A stretch of 64,000 nucleotides of DNA from NCBI GenBank assembly GCA_013368445.1, contig JAACJO010000006.1, positions 1,798,001 through 1,862,000 on the forward strand. Direction: 5' to 3'. This DNA comes from Leucocoprinus leucothites. Its lineage: Eukaryota > Basidiomycota > Agaricomycetes > Agaricales > Agaricaceae. The position numbers were made by a program, and so were the translations under genes. Positions 1-11,700 of this stretch are shown here, piece by piece (position 1 is the stretch's first letter; each line of letters begins with the position of its first letter). The notes beneath the pieces were generated by a model, which was given only the letters and a program-made list of their open reading frames with translations, searched no databases and was not told where the DNA came from.

Positions 1-919
1 TTTGTGGTAAAGCCACGGTGAAAAAGGACTCGGGATTGTCCGAAGTCGCAGAGCAGTGGACGGCCATCGTCGTGGATTAAGATATTTGACTGATTTCAAA
101 ATATCACATCAGGTCATATGTCTTGTTCAGAAAATGCCTTCTTACCGGTTTTAGATCCCCATGCACTACTTGCATTCCGTGAAGGTAATTTAGGCCGTTT
201 GTGATGCCTCTGATCTGCAGTCGAGCCTGTCGTAAATTCGTGGCAGGAGAGGAGAGAAGCTGACGTACTAAAAACAGCCTGGTATTCACGTCTGGATGGG
301 ATTTGAGATAATCATTGGCTGTTCCATTGTCACAGTAAGGAGATATGAGAGCGGGACAGCAGAACTTCCCGGAGTCACGTGCGAGGCCCAAAAACTTTAG
401 AATATTCGGATGCTGTAGGTGCTGCCAAACAGCCGTTTCTCGAACGAGGGACTAGGTCATATAAAAGTTGAGCAGTTTTGCGTGACAACAAGTCAGTGGC
501 TTACCCTACTGAGTCTCTCGACTACCTCACGTTCTTTGGTCATCCGGAGAACCTTGATAGCGACCTTGGAGAATGGGGCTATTATATGCACACCGAAGTT
601 AGGAAGGAAAATTATCATATCACTCACTTTCGTACGTGATTTGTCGTCCTCTGTGAAGTGTCCAATATAAATGTCGGCGAAGCCTCCGATGTGTGCGGCT
701 GGGAGTATGAACTCGGTCTCGCGTTGAACACGACCGGTCAAATCCTAAATCAAATAATGAATACTCAGAATTTCAAGTCTTCATAGAACGTACTCTGAAC
801 GGCATATGAGTTACGAAGGGAGAATGCTGCGGTAGGGGATGCCGTGCTTCATGAGGGAAAACAGTATCCGATGGGCGGTAATCCGAAGCACCCTGAAGTT
901 CAGACTCAGATTGCGCCAT
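1..919 (-). CDS. Protein kinase, 3' part cut off by the window edge
   Basis: Eukaryotic protein kinase domain built from five exons: 919-794, 744-628, 564-505, 421-146 and 89-1 (continuing beyond the window). The frame is kept across every GT..AG junction. Visible landmarks in order are a glycine-rich loop (HIGGFADIYIG), the beta-3 lysine (VAIKVLR), an alpha-C helix glutamate region (EREVVERL) followed by HPNILKFLG, a catalytic loop in the HGDLKPSNILI form, and DFG in LLCDFGQSR. HGD in place of HRD is usual in the expanded fungal kinase-like families. The start at 919 (MAQSESEL) is the first ATG in frame with a clean splice; an upstream exon is possible. The substrate is unknown. It borders the Helitron block, so it may belong to the accessory region, but I see no stop or frameshift in the visible part. 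Confidence 0.8.
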
Positions 920-1115
920 AAAGGAGATCCTGGTAGTGGTATTCCTGGCAGTGATATTCACTGCAGAAGAGGTCAAGGCAAGTTACTTGGGGGCAAGCTG
1001 ACAGCGGGAGACGTGGATGAGCCATTACAGCCATTGTTGGTCGCTATTAAGATATCGTGGGAAATTCTAGGTTGGTCTTGATCGTTTCATGGATTGTACT
1101 ACACAAGCTTTTTTA

Positions 1116-1134
1116 CCCGTGTCTACGTCACGGG
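1116..1134 (-). repeat. Candidate Helitron 3'-terminal hairpin (element 1)
   Basis: A 6-bp stem (CCCGTG/CACGGG) with a 7-nt loop lies about 30 bases downstream of the Helitron 1 stop codon, followed on the minus strand by TAAAAAAGCTTG. Helitrons end with a short hairpin just before a CTRR-type terminus. The hairpin is clear. I do not see a perfect CTAG at the expected distance, so the exact end is uncertain. Confidence 0.5.
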
Positions 1135-4100
1135 ATGTAACACAGTAGAGAAAAATATTTAATTAAATAAGAACTTCAGGATAAACAATGTTTGTAGATA
1201 TAAAAGAAGTCTCTGGCTGTGGATGAGTAATAATCCTAATGTTCTTTACAGAGGTCACTCTTGAAACTCCAACATAAAATTGTCCATGTGTGAAAACTGG
1301 TGTCCATAAATCCAAACCAACATGTTTCACAGACTGGCCTTGAGATTTGTTGATTGTCATAGCAAAGCAAAGGCGAACTGGGAATTGGAGGCATTCAAAC
1401 TCAAAAGGGACTTGAGTATCTGAGGGGCAAATACCAAGATGGGGTATGAAGATGGTTTTGCCTGCATGAGTGCCAGTAAGAATTCTCATCTCAAGGACTC
1501 GTTGAGTCATCCGAGTAAGAATGCCATGTGTACCATTACAGACACCCTCACTTGGAGACAGATTGCAAAGTACCATGATAGGACAGCCAATTTTGAGAGT
1601 GAGATGTGCCAGAGGAAGGCCAGAACAGTTAATACTGTTGAGATATTCAACTGGATAGAGCATCTCTTTCCCACCATTTGACTTGACAGTGTCTACACTG
1701 TGATATGTCTGAGCTACCCCAGGAAACTTGTCCAGAATATGTTGATTGATCCCATCAACATCATCATTGCGAGACGACAAGATTGTGTGTTGAGAAAAGT
1801 AGAGATCTGGGGGTGGTGGATGTCAGTTGATATGAGGGTAGATTGTAGTGATAAGACTATTGATGGTATTTTCAGGACATCTAAATCTCTCAGGAAGAGT
1901 GATATCTCCTGTGTCTAGATGTGTGTGTTCTCCAGAGCCAATGTTAAGTTGCCATTGAGCAAAACCACGTTTGTCTTCCTCAGCTACATTGAGATGCATA
2001 TTTCTTCTGAGGTGAAGAACTGAAAGATAGTTCCAAATATAAGAACACTGAAGACATGCATCAACAATTTGACCACAGGATCCCTTGACAATGACTGGGA
2101 GAATCTGCTTGAAGTCTCCACCAAAAACTACTGTCAATCCTCCAAATGGCCAGTTACAATTCCTGATATCACAGAAAGTGTGGTCTACAGCTTCATGGAT
2201 ATGGTGGTGCTGCATTGGGGCCTCATCCCAGATAACCAAAGAAGCTTCACTGATTAGCTCAGCTTGGTCAGACTGCTTTTTGATAGAGCAAAGAGAGTTT
2301 TTATGGACTGAAAGTGGGATAGAGAAGCAAGAATGTGCAGTGTGACCACCTATAAGCAACAGTGCAGCAATGCCAGATGATGCTACACACAGGACAATCT
2401 TTTTTTGGGCTCGGAAATGATAACAGAGAGTGTTATAAAGATATGTATTTCCTGTTCCTCCAGCACCATGGAGAAAGAAGCATCTGCCTGACTTCTGATT
2501 GACAGCATCCACTATTTGTTGGAAGGCTGCTTCCTGGTCAGGATTGAGCTGTGGGATATGTCTCTCTGCCAAAGTGCACTGAGCATCTTCATCATAGTCT
2601 TGTTGCTCATGGATCAGAGGATTGCCAAAATGTGTGTTCCAGTTTTGACTTGGCTGAGGCATAGAAGGCCACTGGTTTAGAGATCAACCTCCCTGAATCA
2701 AGAGGCGGTTGATCAGATAAAGGCCATAGTCATATATCTGCAGCTCTGTTGGTGCATTTATACCACTTCTGATCAGCTCCCTCTGTAGATTATCACATAT
2801 ACTGTCCTGGAAGCCAGTCCACAGCCTTTCTGGTTCTCTTGGATGACAGTTATGTAGAATTGTAACAAAAAGGCTCCGTAACTGACGACCACTTGCCATA
2901 TCCTTAGCCTCCTCCAGACACAGTCTCCACTCATTATCATCCTGCAATAGGCCCCGCTGAATGCATGTATCTCAATAAGTCTCACAGGTAATACCATTGA
3001 CAGTCAAAAGGTCCTTGAATGATGTAGCACCTGGAGTGACTGTCAAAAGCAGGTGCAGGTAAAACCGTTCTCCTGATCCAGCATGAACATAATACATCCA
3101 CCCAATTGCTCCCAATGACTGCTGAGTTTTCCTTGGCTTCCAGGACTGAGTATTTTTATCCCACCAAAACTTAGTAGGATAGTCTTGGTAGAGAAGGTGC
3201 CTGCCCTCAGGATACTTTGCATTTGCTTTAAACCAAGCAGTGAGAGTAGTGTTCTTGTTAGCAGCTGCCTGAAGCATAGCTGCAATGTCCTGATCTCCCT
3301 CTTCACTGAAGGTAAGCCATTGGTGGTTTTCTTTATGAACCTGGAGTTGAACAACATTTGGGACCTCTTCATGCATAGGAAAATGGTATAGATGCCAGAG
3401 AGACTCGCAAGCTGAAATATAGCGTGCATCCAAATACTGCTTGACCTCATTTTGTTCATTCCTAATCTCCATGATAGTGCAGTCATGACCTTTGTACACA
3501 TATTTGTAAATGTACTTGATGGCCTTGATAGATGCAACACACTCAATATTAATATGACAACAGTATTTCCACAGGAGATAAGGGCAGTAAGGAACAACCC
3601 AGCGATTGTCAACCTCAACACCATTACTAAGGCGAATCTTTTTTCCAGTGTTCCAGTGGCGAAGAGTAGCATAAGAATCATCAGTAATTGAGGTATGATC
3701 ATGGAAAGGCTTTGGGAAGTTCTTTGAACATTTGCCATTTTGCCAACAGGGAGCATTGGGGTTGTTGTGAGCAGGGCCACAGGGAGTATGAACCATATAC
3801 TTCTTGACCAACTCAAAGAGTTTAGGCTCAGTCTCCTCATCAGGAAACTCTGCTGAAATAGCTGCATCAACCTCTTCTGGTGTCCGGAACTTGGAGTCTC
3901 TATGTAGGAAGATAATCAAATGCATGTGGGGAAGACCACGCTTTTGAAACTCGATAGTATGGACATGAGCAACACATTTTCCAAAAATGCCATTTTTTAT
4001 GATATTATTGATTAGGTCTTTCTTCTTTGCCTGAAAGACACGAACTACTAAATCAGGTCAATCTGATGGCTGTTGACTGGGAAGCAGTGCACTTTTGACC

Positions 4101-4524
4101 TCTGGACAGTTGGGATTAACAGTCATTGTGATGAAAAGGTCAGCTCCCTGAAAATGATGGTTGATGGCAAGTGCATCTTGGCAGTTTTGGATCATGTTTC
4201 GTATACTCCCAGAAAAAGAAGAGGGAAGAATGACTCACTGGCCAAGCTGGTTGGTTGGAGCAGCAGGATCAGCAGTAAATGAGTCTGCTAATCCCTGGTA
4301 GCTGTCAGCATGGAGGGAAGACTGATTGTTTTCAATATAGTGTAGCCGTCCTTGCTCAGATATAGCCCAAGAGTCAACAACAAACTCTTAACAAAGCTTT
4401 CCAGCTTTGAAAAGATGCTGAGATTCATCTGAGCGGGGAAAGAGATGATAGCAGTAATACTCTGTTTGGCTAATGTACTTCTGAGTCTTCTTTTGTCAGG
4501 CTCCTGGCTGCTGATCTCTATTTT

Positions 4525-4608
4525 CTGGTTGCTGGTCTCCATCTCCTGGTTGCTGGTCTCCATCTCCTGGTTGCTGGTCTCCATCTCCTGGTTGCTGGTC
4601 TCCATCTC
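4525..4608. repeat. Four perfect 21-bp tandem repeats inside the Helitron 1 coding region
   Basis: Four identical 21-bp units (beginning CTGGTTGCTGGTCTCCATCT on the plus strand) lie at 4525-4545, 4546-4566, 4567-4587 and 4588-4608, with one degenerate unit just before. On the coding strand they encode PGDGDQQ four times. Because the unit is a multiple of three the frame is kept. The perfect identity suggests recent expansion, perhaps after the gene had died. Confidence 0.95.
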
Positions 4609-5666
4609 CTGGTTCACCTCCATCATCAGGATCTCCATTTTCCTGATTAGCCTGTGGTGCTTTAACTGGTGTTTTAAACTCCAATGTAGAATGCCATCCC
4701 AGAGTGCCAAAGGGAAAGAGCAATACATAATGTAGCCCTTGGTATAGTGGATTTTGCTCATTAATTGTAACTAATCCACCACCTTGCTGAGGAAGTCAAT
4801 GAAGGTGGATATCACGGTGGCCCTCAAAAGTTTTCCCAATCCCAGGTATAATGACAGCTATCTCATTTGCAGCAGCAGTTGGAAGATTATAGCGGCGTTG
4901 ATCACAGACTTTGTCAAATCATAAGAAAATTGTCTGATGCTCCATCTCTGGTAAATTACGGGTAAGGCCATAAGCTTGCTGGTAGAGCTGAATACCTGGA
5001 TGATAATTATGCATCATATCCTGTAGCTGTGCCATAGTCTGATGCTCAAGTCCATGATTTGCTGAATAAGCCATCTGGTGAGCAAGAGCATCAGTAGGAT
5101 CAGAGATGTAGAGCTGAGCAAATTGGGGACGGGAGCCTGGATTAGGGTGTAGAGGGCCAGCACAATGAAAAAGCTTTCCCTGGATCTTGAAAACATATGG
5201 ACCACCCCCATGATTATGGTCATTAATAGTTTTATGACCAACAGATGTAAAGGCAAGGGCATCATTATAGCAGTGAATATGTTCACGGAACTGTTTTGCT
5301 AAATGACTGGTCCCATCGTAAAGAGCCTTCAACTCTGGAGATGGATGTGGAAAAGCAGGTAATTCAATTTTCCCAGAAAAACAGCACATTCCAAAAACAG
5401 GATTTCATTTAGAAGACTGTTTAAGCCATTCATCAATCCAGTGGAGTGCACCACAGCTTCTACAGCTAACATCCATTAGACCCATATTGTGAATTTTCCA
5501 TGAGCAAGAAAATGGACGGCGTGCAAGAGGGATAGAATTGTCTATGATGGGACGACCACGGCAAACAGGAGGAGAGGTTGGTGGTAATGGTGGAGTGAGG
5601 TTAGGAAATGGAGCAGGAGTATGGAGCTCATAATGAGGAAGAATTAGAGCAGCTGGCTACAGATTA

Positions 5667-5880
5667 CAGTGGCTCAAAAAACTGTCCCAATGTTTTCGCA
5701 TTTTGGACATATTTGCTAATACCAGGGCAGATATATGGCCTAGCATCCTGAAAATATTCACACAGGTACCTTGACATATTGGGAGCATATATTCCCATGA
5801 TCACATGACCTTGTCCATCAATGAATTAGTAATGAATTATTAAAAATATCTACTCATTGGGACAGTTTTTTGACCCCCTG
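5667..5880. repeat. Left 214-bp terminal inverted repeat of the Tc1/mariner element
   Basis: Matches the reverse complement of 7046-7259 nearly throughout. Its own two ends are inverted copies of each other: the outer end begins CAGTGGCTCAAAAAACTG and the inner end closes with CAGTTTTTTGACCCCCTG. Confidence 0.9.
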
Positions 5881-6037
5881 TCAGCCTCCCAGTATCTATC
5901 TTGTAACATGCCAGGGGAGTATCAGGGCAGGTGTGGGAGTAGTAAACAAGATCATGTGACCTTGGTTGACATGTTGAGATGGCTACAACTGTCTTTCTTC
6001 CTGCCACTACATCATGAAAGCTATCTCCTCTACCTAA

Positions 6038-7033
6038 TACTCCCAAGTCACTTCTCTTCTCAAAGATGGCTATTCCTTGTGCCATATTGAACATAAAACT
6101 GGTCTAGGCAAGTCTACTATTGGGAGGATCAATAAAGAAGTTGATGGGGACAAGGAAAACAACAAGGGAGGACGTCCTTCCAAGCTTTCTCCTCATGATA
6201 AAAAAGCAATAATTCACCAAATAACCTCTGGAAAGCTAGATAATGCTGTCCAGGCTACAAATTTCATTAACTCTACTCTGTCTGACCCTGTCACACCCCA
6301 AACTGTCAGAAATACCCTTCAGGATAATGGATTTTGCTCTGTAACCAAGATCAAATGACCTCTACTCAAAAAGCAACATTGTGAGGAATGCCTTGACTCT
6401 GCACATGAACATAGGAATTGGACAGTGGAGGACTGGAAGAGGGTGTTGTGGACAGATGAAACAAATATCAACAGGATTGGGTCAGATGGAAAGGTGTATA
6501 CCTGGAAGGAGAGGGGGGAACCACTGTCAGATAGGACCACTCTCCCTACTGTCAAACATGGAGGAGGTGGTAACATGATGGTGTGGGGGTGTATGGGGTG
6601 GAATGGGGTAGGAAAGCTGATTGAGGTTCAAGGGAATATGGATGCAGTGAAATACTGCGAGATTTTGGACAATGGGGTGGTGGAAAGCTTTGAAAAGTTG
6701 GAGATGGAGGAGGAGGAGAGGATATTCCAGCAGGATAATGACCCAAAACACACCTCAAAACTGGGACAACAATGGTTTGTGGACAACAACATTCAAGTTC
6801 TATCATGCCCTGCACAATCCCCTGACCTAAATCCCATTGAACACCTCTGGACCTACCTGAAGGACCAGCTGAAGGCATATGAAAGACCACCTAAGGGAGT
6901 ATTTGAATTGTGGGAGAGGCTAGTAGAGGAGTGGAATAAGATTCCAGCAGAAAGGTGCCAAAGGCTGATAGAAACCATGCCCAGAAGGATTGAGGCAGTT
7001 GTCAGGGCAAGAGGAGGTCATACAAAGTATTGA
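6038..7033 (+). pseudogene. Tc1/mariner transposase (DD34E), one in-frame TGA
   Basis: The N-terminal part is a helix-turn-helix region (TGLGKSTIGRINKEV) followed by a GRPSKLS linker, as in Tc1-like DNA-binding domains. The catalytic part shows the triad D in WTDET, D in QQDNDPKHTS and E in DLNPIEHLW, with 34 residues between the second D and the E, so the class is DD34E. A single TGA at 6356-6358 separates the two parts in the same frame; otherwise the frame is open to the TGA at about 7031. The true start is unclear: a stop lies at 6035, and a short upstream exon or start may be lost. One point mutation is the only visible defect, so the copy is young. Confidence 0.88.
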
Positions 7034-7045
7034 GTAGGTAGATAA

Positions 7046-7259
7046 CAGAGGGTCAAAAAACTGTCCCAATGAATAGATATTTTCGATAATTCATTAATAA
7101 TTCATTGATGGACAAGGTCATGTGATCATGGGAATATATGCTCCCAATATGTCAAGGTACCTGTGTGAATATTTTCAGGATGCTAGGCCATATATCTGCC
7201 CTGGTATTAGCAAATATGTCCAAAATGCGAAAACATTGGGACAGTTTTTTGAGCCACTG
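7046..7259. repeat. Right 214-bp terminal inverted repeat of the Tc1/mariner element
   Basis: Inverted counterpart of 5667-5880. The inner end starts CAGAGGGTCAAAAAACTGTC and the outer end finishes GTTTTTTGAGCCACTG. Both inner ends diverge slightly from the outer ends (GACCCCCTG or CAGAGGGTC against GAGCCACTG). Confidence 0.9.
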
Positions 7260-7589
7260 TACATGAAAACACTGAAAAATGAACAGAAAATGTAAAAACT
7301 TACTTGAAGTCTAGGAATATTGTGTTCTTGGTTATTAGGAGGGGCTACTTGTTGGAGTTGTGCCAGTTGGGCAGCAAGATTACGGGGAAGATGAAGCTGC
7401 TGTATACCATACTGAACATTTGTCAGGGCTGGTGGAGATAGGCTAGGGAGGTGATTTGGAATTCTCCGTTGTTCAGGACTATCAAATATACGGGCATTTT
7501 GTTCTTGGTGCTGAGAAGCCAGATATGCACACTCAGGAGAGTTCAGGGGAGATTCATCCCTAAATAAGTATTTAGTGGTCAACAATCAT

Positions 7590-8503
7590 ATATAAACTGC
7601 CAGAAAATGACACTTACATCGAAAAATTTCAATAATCACTGATAGAACAAAGGGATCAAATAACTTGTGGATATACAGCCCAATCAAGCCAGATAAAGCA
7701 ATAATTCAGTGTTAGCAGTGGCAGTTGAAAGTGGAGAGTCAACCAATAAGGAGGGGAGGCAACTGTAGACCCGCCAGCCCAATCTCCCTGTATACTGCAC
7801 CCAGAAAGAGGTCCCAAGGCAAAAAGCCAAGCAACCGGCAGACAACTCAGATGAGAAGGTCAGGGAGTAGGGACTTTTCAGAGCTTCACTTTGATCTTCA
7901 GAGCAAGTAGCTCTTTGCTATATCCTTGACTGTACTGTAACACCACAAAAGCTAAGACCCACTCAATGTTCTACCTAATCCTTCTACTACAGTTCAACCC
8001 AACCTAAGAGCCCAAAACCCCTGACTGAGAGCAGGAAGGATGAGAGAAAGCCTGATAGGAAGGCAGCTCTACCCACAAATACACCAAAAGCACAAACACA
8101 GGCTACAATTTTAGGATGAGAACTGAAACAGTTACTAAAATGACAGAAAACACACCAAATCAAGACAGGAATGTCAAATGGGCCAGGAAGCGGTGTGATA
8201 GGCCTTTTGGTGAGGGCTGAGACAGATGAGAAAATTCGGAACTAAATTTAGAGGTATAAGAGAGGAGTGAGAGAGGCTGGGTAGGAGACAGGGAAGTGGT
8301 GGGAAGGAAGCAACAATGTTGCATCAGAGCCGTGGGAGTTGCATCAGAAGCGTGGGTGTCGAATCAGAAGCATGGGTATTGAATCAGAGGCAGTGTGATC
8401 ACATCACATTAACAGCTCAGAGCTGGAGGCAGAATTGATGGCAATGCTTACAAATTGCTTACATAAAATAAAACCCTCCCTTGCTTTAAGATGAGTTTTG
8501 ATA
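7590..8503. other. Non-coding interval between the two Helitrons
   Basis: No coding region can be supported. The interval should contain the 5' end of Helitron 1 and the boundary with Helitron 2. The only structure seen is the 20-bp tandem array at 8321-8400. Confidence 0.5.
8321..8400. repeat. Four imperfect 20-bp tandem repeats
   Basis: Units at 8321-8340, 8341-8360, 8361-8380 and 8381-8400 follow the pattern G(C/A)ATCAGARGC(G/A)TGGGWRTT. A 17-base stretch of the first units (CCGTGGGAGTTGCATCA) recurs at about 14790, upstream of the Helitron 2 gene. Confidence 0.85.
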
Positions 8504-8522
8504 CCCATGCCTTCGGCATGGG
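8504..8522 (-). repeat. Candidate Helitron 3'-terminal hairpin (element 2)
   Basis: A perfect 8-bp stem (CCCATGCC/GGCATGGG) with a 3-nt loop lies about 200 bases downstream of the Helitron 2 stop. On the minus strand it is followed by TATCAAAACTCATC. Position and form fit a Helitron 3' terminus. The final CTRR was not recognised. Confidence 0.55.
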
Positions 8523-8728
8523 GTGTGACACAATGGTAAATCTGAGCTTTCAAACTTAGGCTTTGAGTTCTGGAGGATAGTATCATTTGAAAATACAAAA
8601 TTCACATCAAATGGTAAAACAATTGTTCCTATATTCTAAAGACCATTCAAAAATCTGAAAAAAGAATATATACATATACTAAAGGCCGTCCGAGAACTGA
8701 AGTAAGAGATGAGAAAACAAAAAAGGAA

Positions 8729-11700
8729 TCAAAGTCTAAGTCCAGACAAAACCTCTCTATATACTACATTTGTGGTCCGGTTATTTCTATTTTCTGAAGG
8801 TAGAAGAATTTTGATCCTAGATCCAGATGTACATCAAGACAAAGCTACATACAATTGGCCATGTGAAAATACAGGGGTTTGCAGATTGATTCCAACATGT
8901 TTAACTGACTGTCCTTGGGATTTGTTGATTGTCATTGCAAATGCAAGACGGACTGGAAACTGACGTCGCTGAAGAGGGATTGGAAGTGTTTCAGCTGTTG
9001 GCCAAATCACAATCCTTGGAATGAATGCTAGTTTTCCTGAGAATTTTGCATCTCCAGAAATAATACGGCAAGTAAGTGCCCTTCTCCCAATTTTGTGTAC
9101 AACCATCCGTATTCCATTACAGAGACCTCTAGAGGGATCCAAGTTCCAAAGAAGCATTACAGGAACACCCTCCTTTAGAGCAAGCTTTGCAAGTGGCAAC
9201 CCACTTGCATTAAGTGAGTTCAAGTATTCTGGAGGATAAGGCTGGTAATTTTGTATTTCTTGGTTTTCCAGAACAACTGAGTCAACACTCATAAGCACTT
9301 TTCTCTGTCCTGGGAACTTGGCAAGGATAGTTTCATTTATATCATCAACTTCATCATTTCTGGACGATAGAATTGTCCTATCCAGATAATACTGATCTGG
9401 CTGTTGATGATTAATATTGGGATAGGTAGATGCAATTAAGTTTTCCAGTGAGTTATCTGGAACTCGCATTATCTCAGGGATCAACACTGTATTATCATTC
9501 CCCATATTTTCTCCAGCACCAATTTGCAACAGCCACTGTGCATGGGCATCACTTTCAGCAGTTCTTTCCAACCTCATATTTTGCACCAAGTAGTGAACTT
9601 CAATATTCTGCCAGAATTCACTTCGGCAAAGAGAAGCACCTATAATATCTGGGCGCAGTCCTCTAGGAACAACAGGAAGTGTCTGACGGAAGTCACCACC
9701 AAAGACCACAGTAATCCCCCCAAAGGATATGTCCTTGCCAAGCAAATATCATAAGCAGCGATCAACAGCACGGACTGCATGATGATGTTGCATTGGGACT
9801 TCATCCCAGATGAGAATTTTGGTGCGTGTTAAAACATCAAACATGTGATGTTGAGGTGTGAGGGGTGCTACTGTAGCTTCATCAATAGCTAATGGAAGCT
9901 TGAATCTGGAATGAGCTGTTCAGCCCCCCTCAAGTAGTAGAGCTGCAATTCCAGAAGATGCTACACATAATGCAACATCTTCAGTTGGACGTGATCGGAT
10001 TTCTGCAGCAAGAGTATTGCACACAAAGGTCTTTCCTCCCCCTCCTGCACTGTGGATAAAAAACATTTTCCCTAGTTCCTGGTCAACAGATGCAATTACT
10101 GCATCAAACACAGCAGTCTGCTCTGGATTGAACAATGCACGGTTATCTGCTACCATTCTTCTGAGTGCAGGTCGATTATAGTCAAGCTGCTCATGCAATA
10201 TGAAGTTAGCATAAGTATCATGCCATGCTTCACCATTTCCAGGACCTTGTGAAAGTGGCATATTAGGGAACTTGGTCAAGTCCTTGCCAGACTTGTGTAA
10301 GATTTTGTCAAGCAGATGGAGTCCATAGTCCCAGATTTGTACATCAGTAAATTCTTGATCCTGGTAATGGTTAATATTGCCCAGTCTTCATCGAAGGTCA
10401 TCACAGATATAAACCCGGAACTTCTCCCACAGTTTTTCAGGTTCAGAAGGTTCACAGTATATTAAGATTACTGCAAATAGAGACCGTAATGCAGAGCCAG
10501 TCTTAGTAGCACTGGCCTCATCCAAGCACTGCTCCCACTCTCCATCATTTTCCAATAGTCCTCGTGCTAAACAGGCATCCTTGAATGTAGGATAGAGCCT
10601 GTCTTCAAAAGTCCGCAGAAACTCAAATGATGTTGCACCTGGAACAGCTGTGAGTAAGAGTCTGAGATAAAATCTCTGACCCTGTGTAGGAGAAGCAAAA
10701 TACATTCTTCCAATTGCATATCCTTTTGTATGGGGTGTCCACCTTTTGCTTTTTTTGTTGTAAACAAAGGTGCAAGGGAAGTCTTGATAGAGAATGTTTT
10801 GTGTAGCTTCACCATATTGCTGGTTAGCCTCAAACCAAGCTGTAAGTGCAGTTTTATGAATATTGTCTCTTGCAAGGACTTCTTCTGCAGTTTGATCTGG
10901 ATCATAGTAGATCAACTGCTGGTTGGGCAAGTGGATTGGTAAACGATATATAGTGGGAGTTTCACTATGCATAGGAAATTCAAAGATGCGCCAACATGCT
11001 TCTATTGGAGAGATATAGCGAGCATCTAGATATTCTTTGATTTCATCTCGCTGCTGATCCCCATGTGCACTAATTTCCAGAGTAGCTTTATCATGGCCTT
11101 TATAGATATATTTGTGAATATACTTCACAGCTTCCACTGAGGCACAAATTTCAACATTGATATGACATCGGTACCAAGCACATAAGTACTTGTTGTGTGG
11201 TACTACCCAGGAGTTGTCATAGTCAAAATTGTTTTTGTGGAAGGTACGGCCATTTTGTGGACATGCATAGCTAGGGTAGCCATCTTCTCCATATATTGTT
11301 GTATCATTGAAAGGCTTGGGGTATCTTTTGCTGCATTTTCCATCAACCATGCACTTTGCATCTGGATATCCCTCTCCACAGGGGCCATGTAGCATCATTG
11401 TTGTGATAACTTCATGCAGTACAGGCTCCAGGTCTGGATCTGGGAGTGTTGCAGAGACAATCGAGTCAACATGAGCTGCATCTCTGATCTTGTAAGGAGC
11501 ATCAAGGAATATGAGCAGATGCATATGTGGTAGTCCTCTCTTTTGATACTCTATGGTATGGACCATTGCAGCTGTTGATCCAAAAAGGCCTTCTCTGATT
11601 TCTTTGAGGAGAGCAGATTTCTTTTGCTCAAAAACCCTTGCCACAATATCAGGACGGTCAGAGGCACTTTGCTTTTTTTTGTTAGGGGTTTCATCCTCAA

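Larger units (their letters stand above)
5667..7259 (+). mobile_element. Tc1/mariner element with 214-bp terminal inverted repeats, TA target duplication
   Basis: A complete 1593-bp element. It starts CAGTGGCTCAAAAAACTGTC and ends with the reverse complement, ...CAGTTTTTTGAGCCACTG. It is flanked by TA at 5665-5666 and 7260-7261, the standard Tc1/mariner target duplication. It contains one transposase gene broken by a single stop. It landed in the intron of Helitron 1, eight bases before the splice acceptor. Confidence 0.93.
1163..7585 (-). pseudogene. Helitron 1 Rep-helicase, one frame with about ten premature stops
   Basis: On the minus strand one reading frame runs from about 5660 to the natural TAA at 1163 with no frameshift but in-frame stops at 5405, 4919, 4796, 4496, 4388, 4235, 4058, 2972, 2684 and 1823 (nine TGA, one TAA). 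Domain order is an N-terminal cysteine-rich region, the Helitron-like N domain, a Rep/HUH nuclease (RGLPHMHLIIFL, with the H-x-H metal site, then KYIYKYVYKGHD holding the tyrosines), and a Pif1-like helicase (GGDFKQ, then a C-terminal TINKSQGQS motif). The Walker A motif reads GGTGNT, so the essential lysine is lost. An upstream exon at 7585-7303 joins at a GTAAGT donor to 5656 after removal of an intron that now holds the Tc1 element. RLQ joins PAAL in frame. Confidence 0.85.
1116..7588 (-). mobile_element. Helitron 1 (degenerate autonomous Helitron)
   Basis: A rolling-circle transposon recognised by its Rep-helicase gene. The 3' end is probably at the hairpin at 1116-1134. The 5' end was not found and lies somewhere between about 7590 and 8500. 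It has the same orientation as Helitron 2, directly to its right. A Tc1/mariner element sits inside it at 5667-7259, so Helitron 1 is the older insertion. Confidence 0.75.

Noticed and set aside
8650..8700. Possible Helitron 5' terminus (ATATACTAAAGGCCGTCCGAGA)
   Set aside because: It lies between the Helitron 2 stop and its 3' hairpin and in the wrong place for a 5' end of either element.
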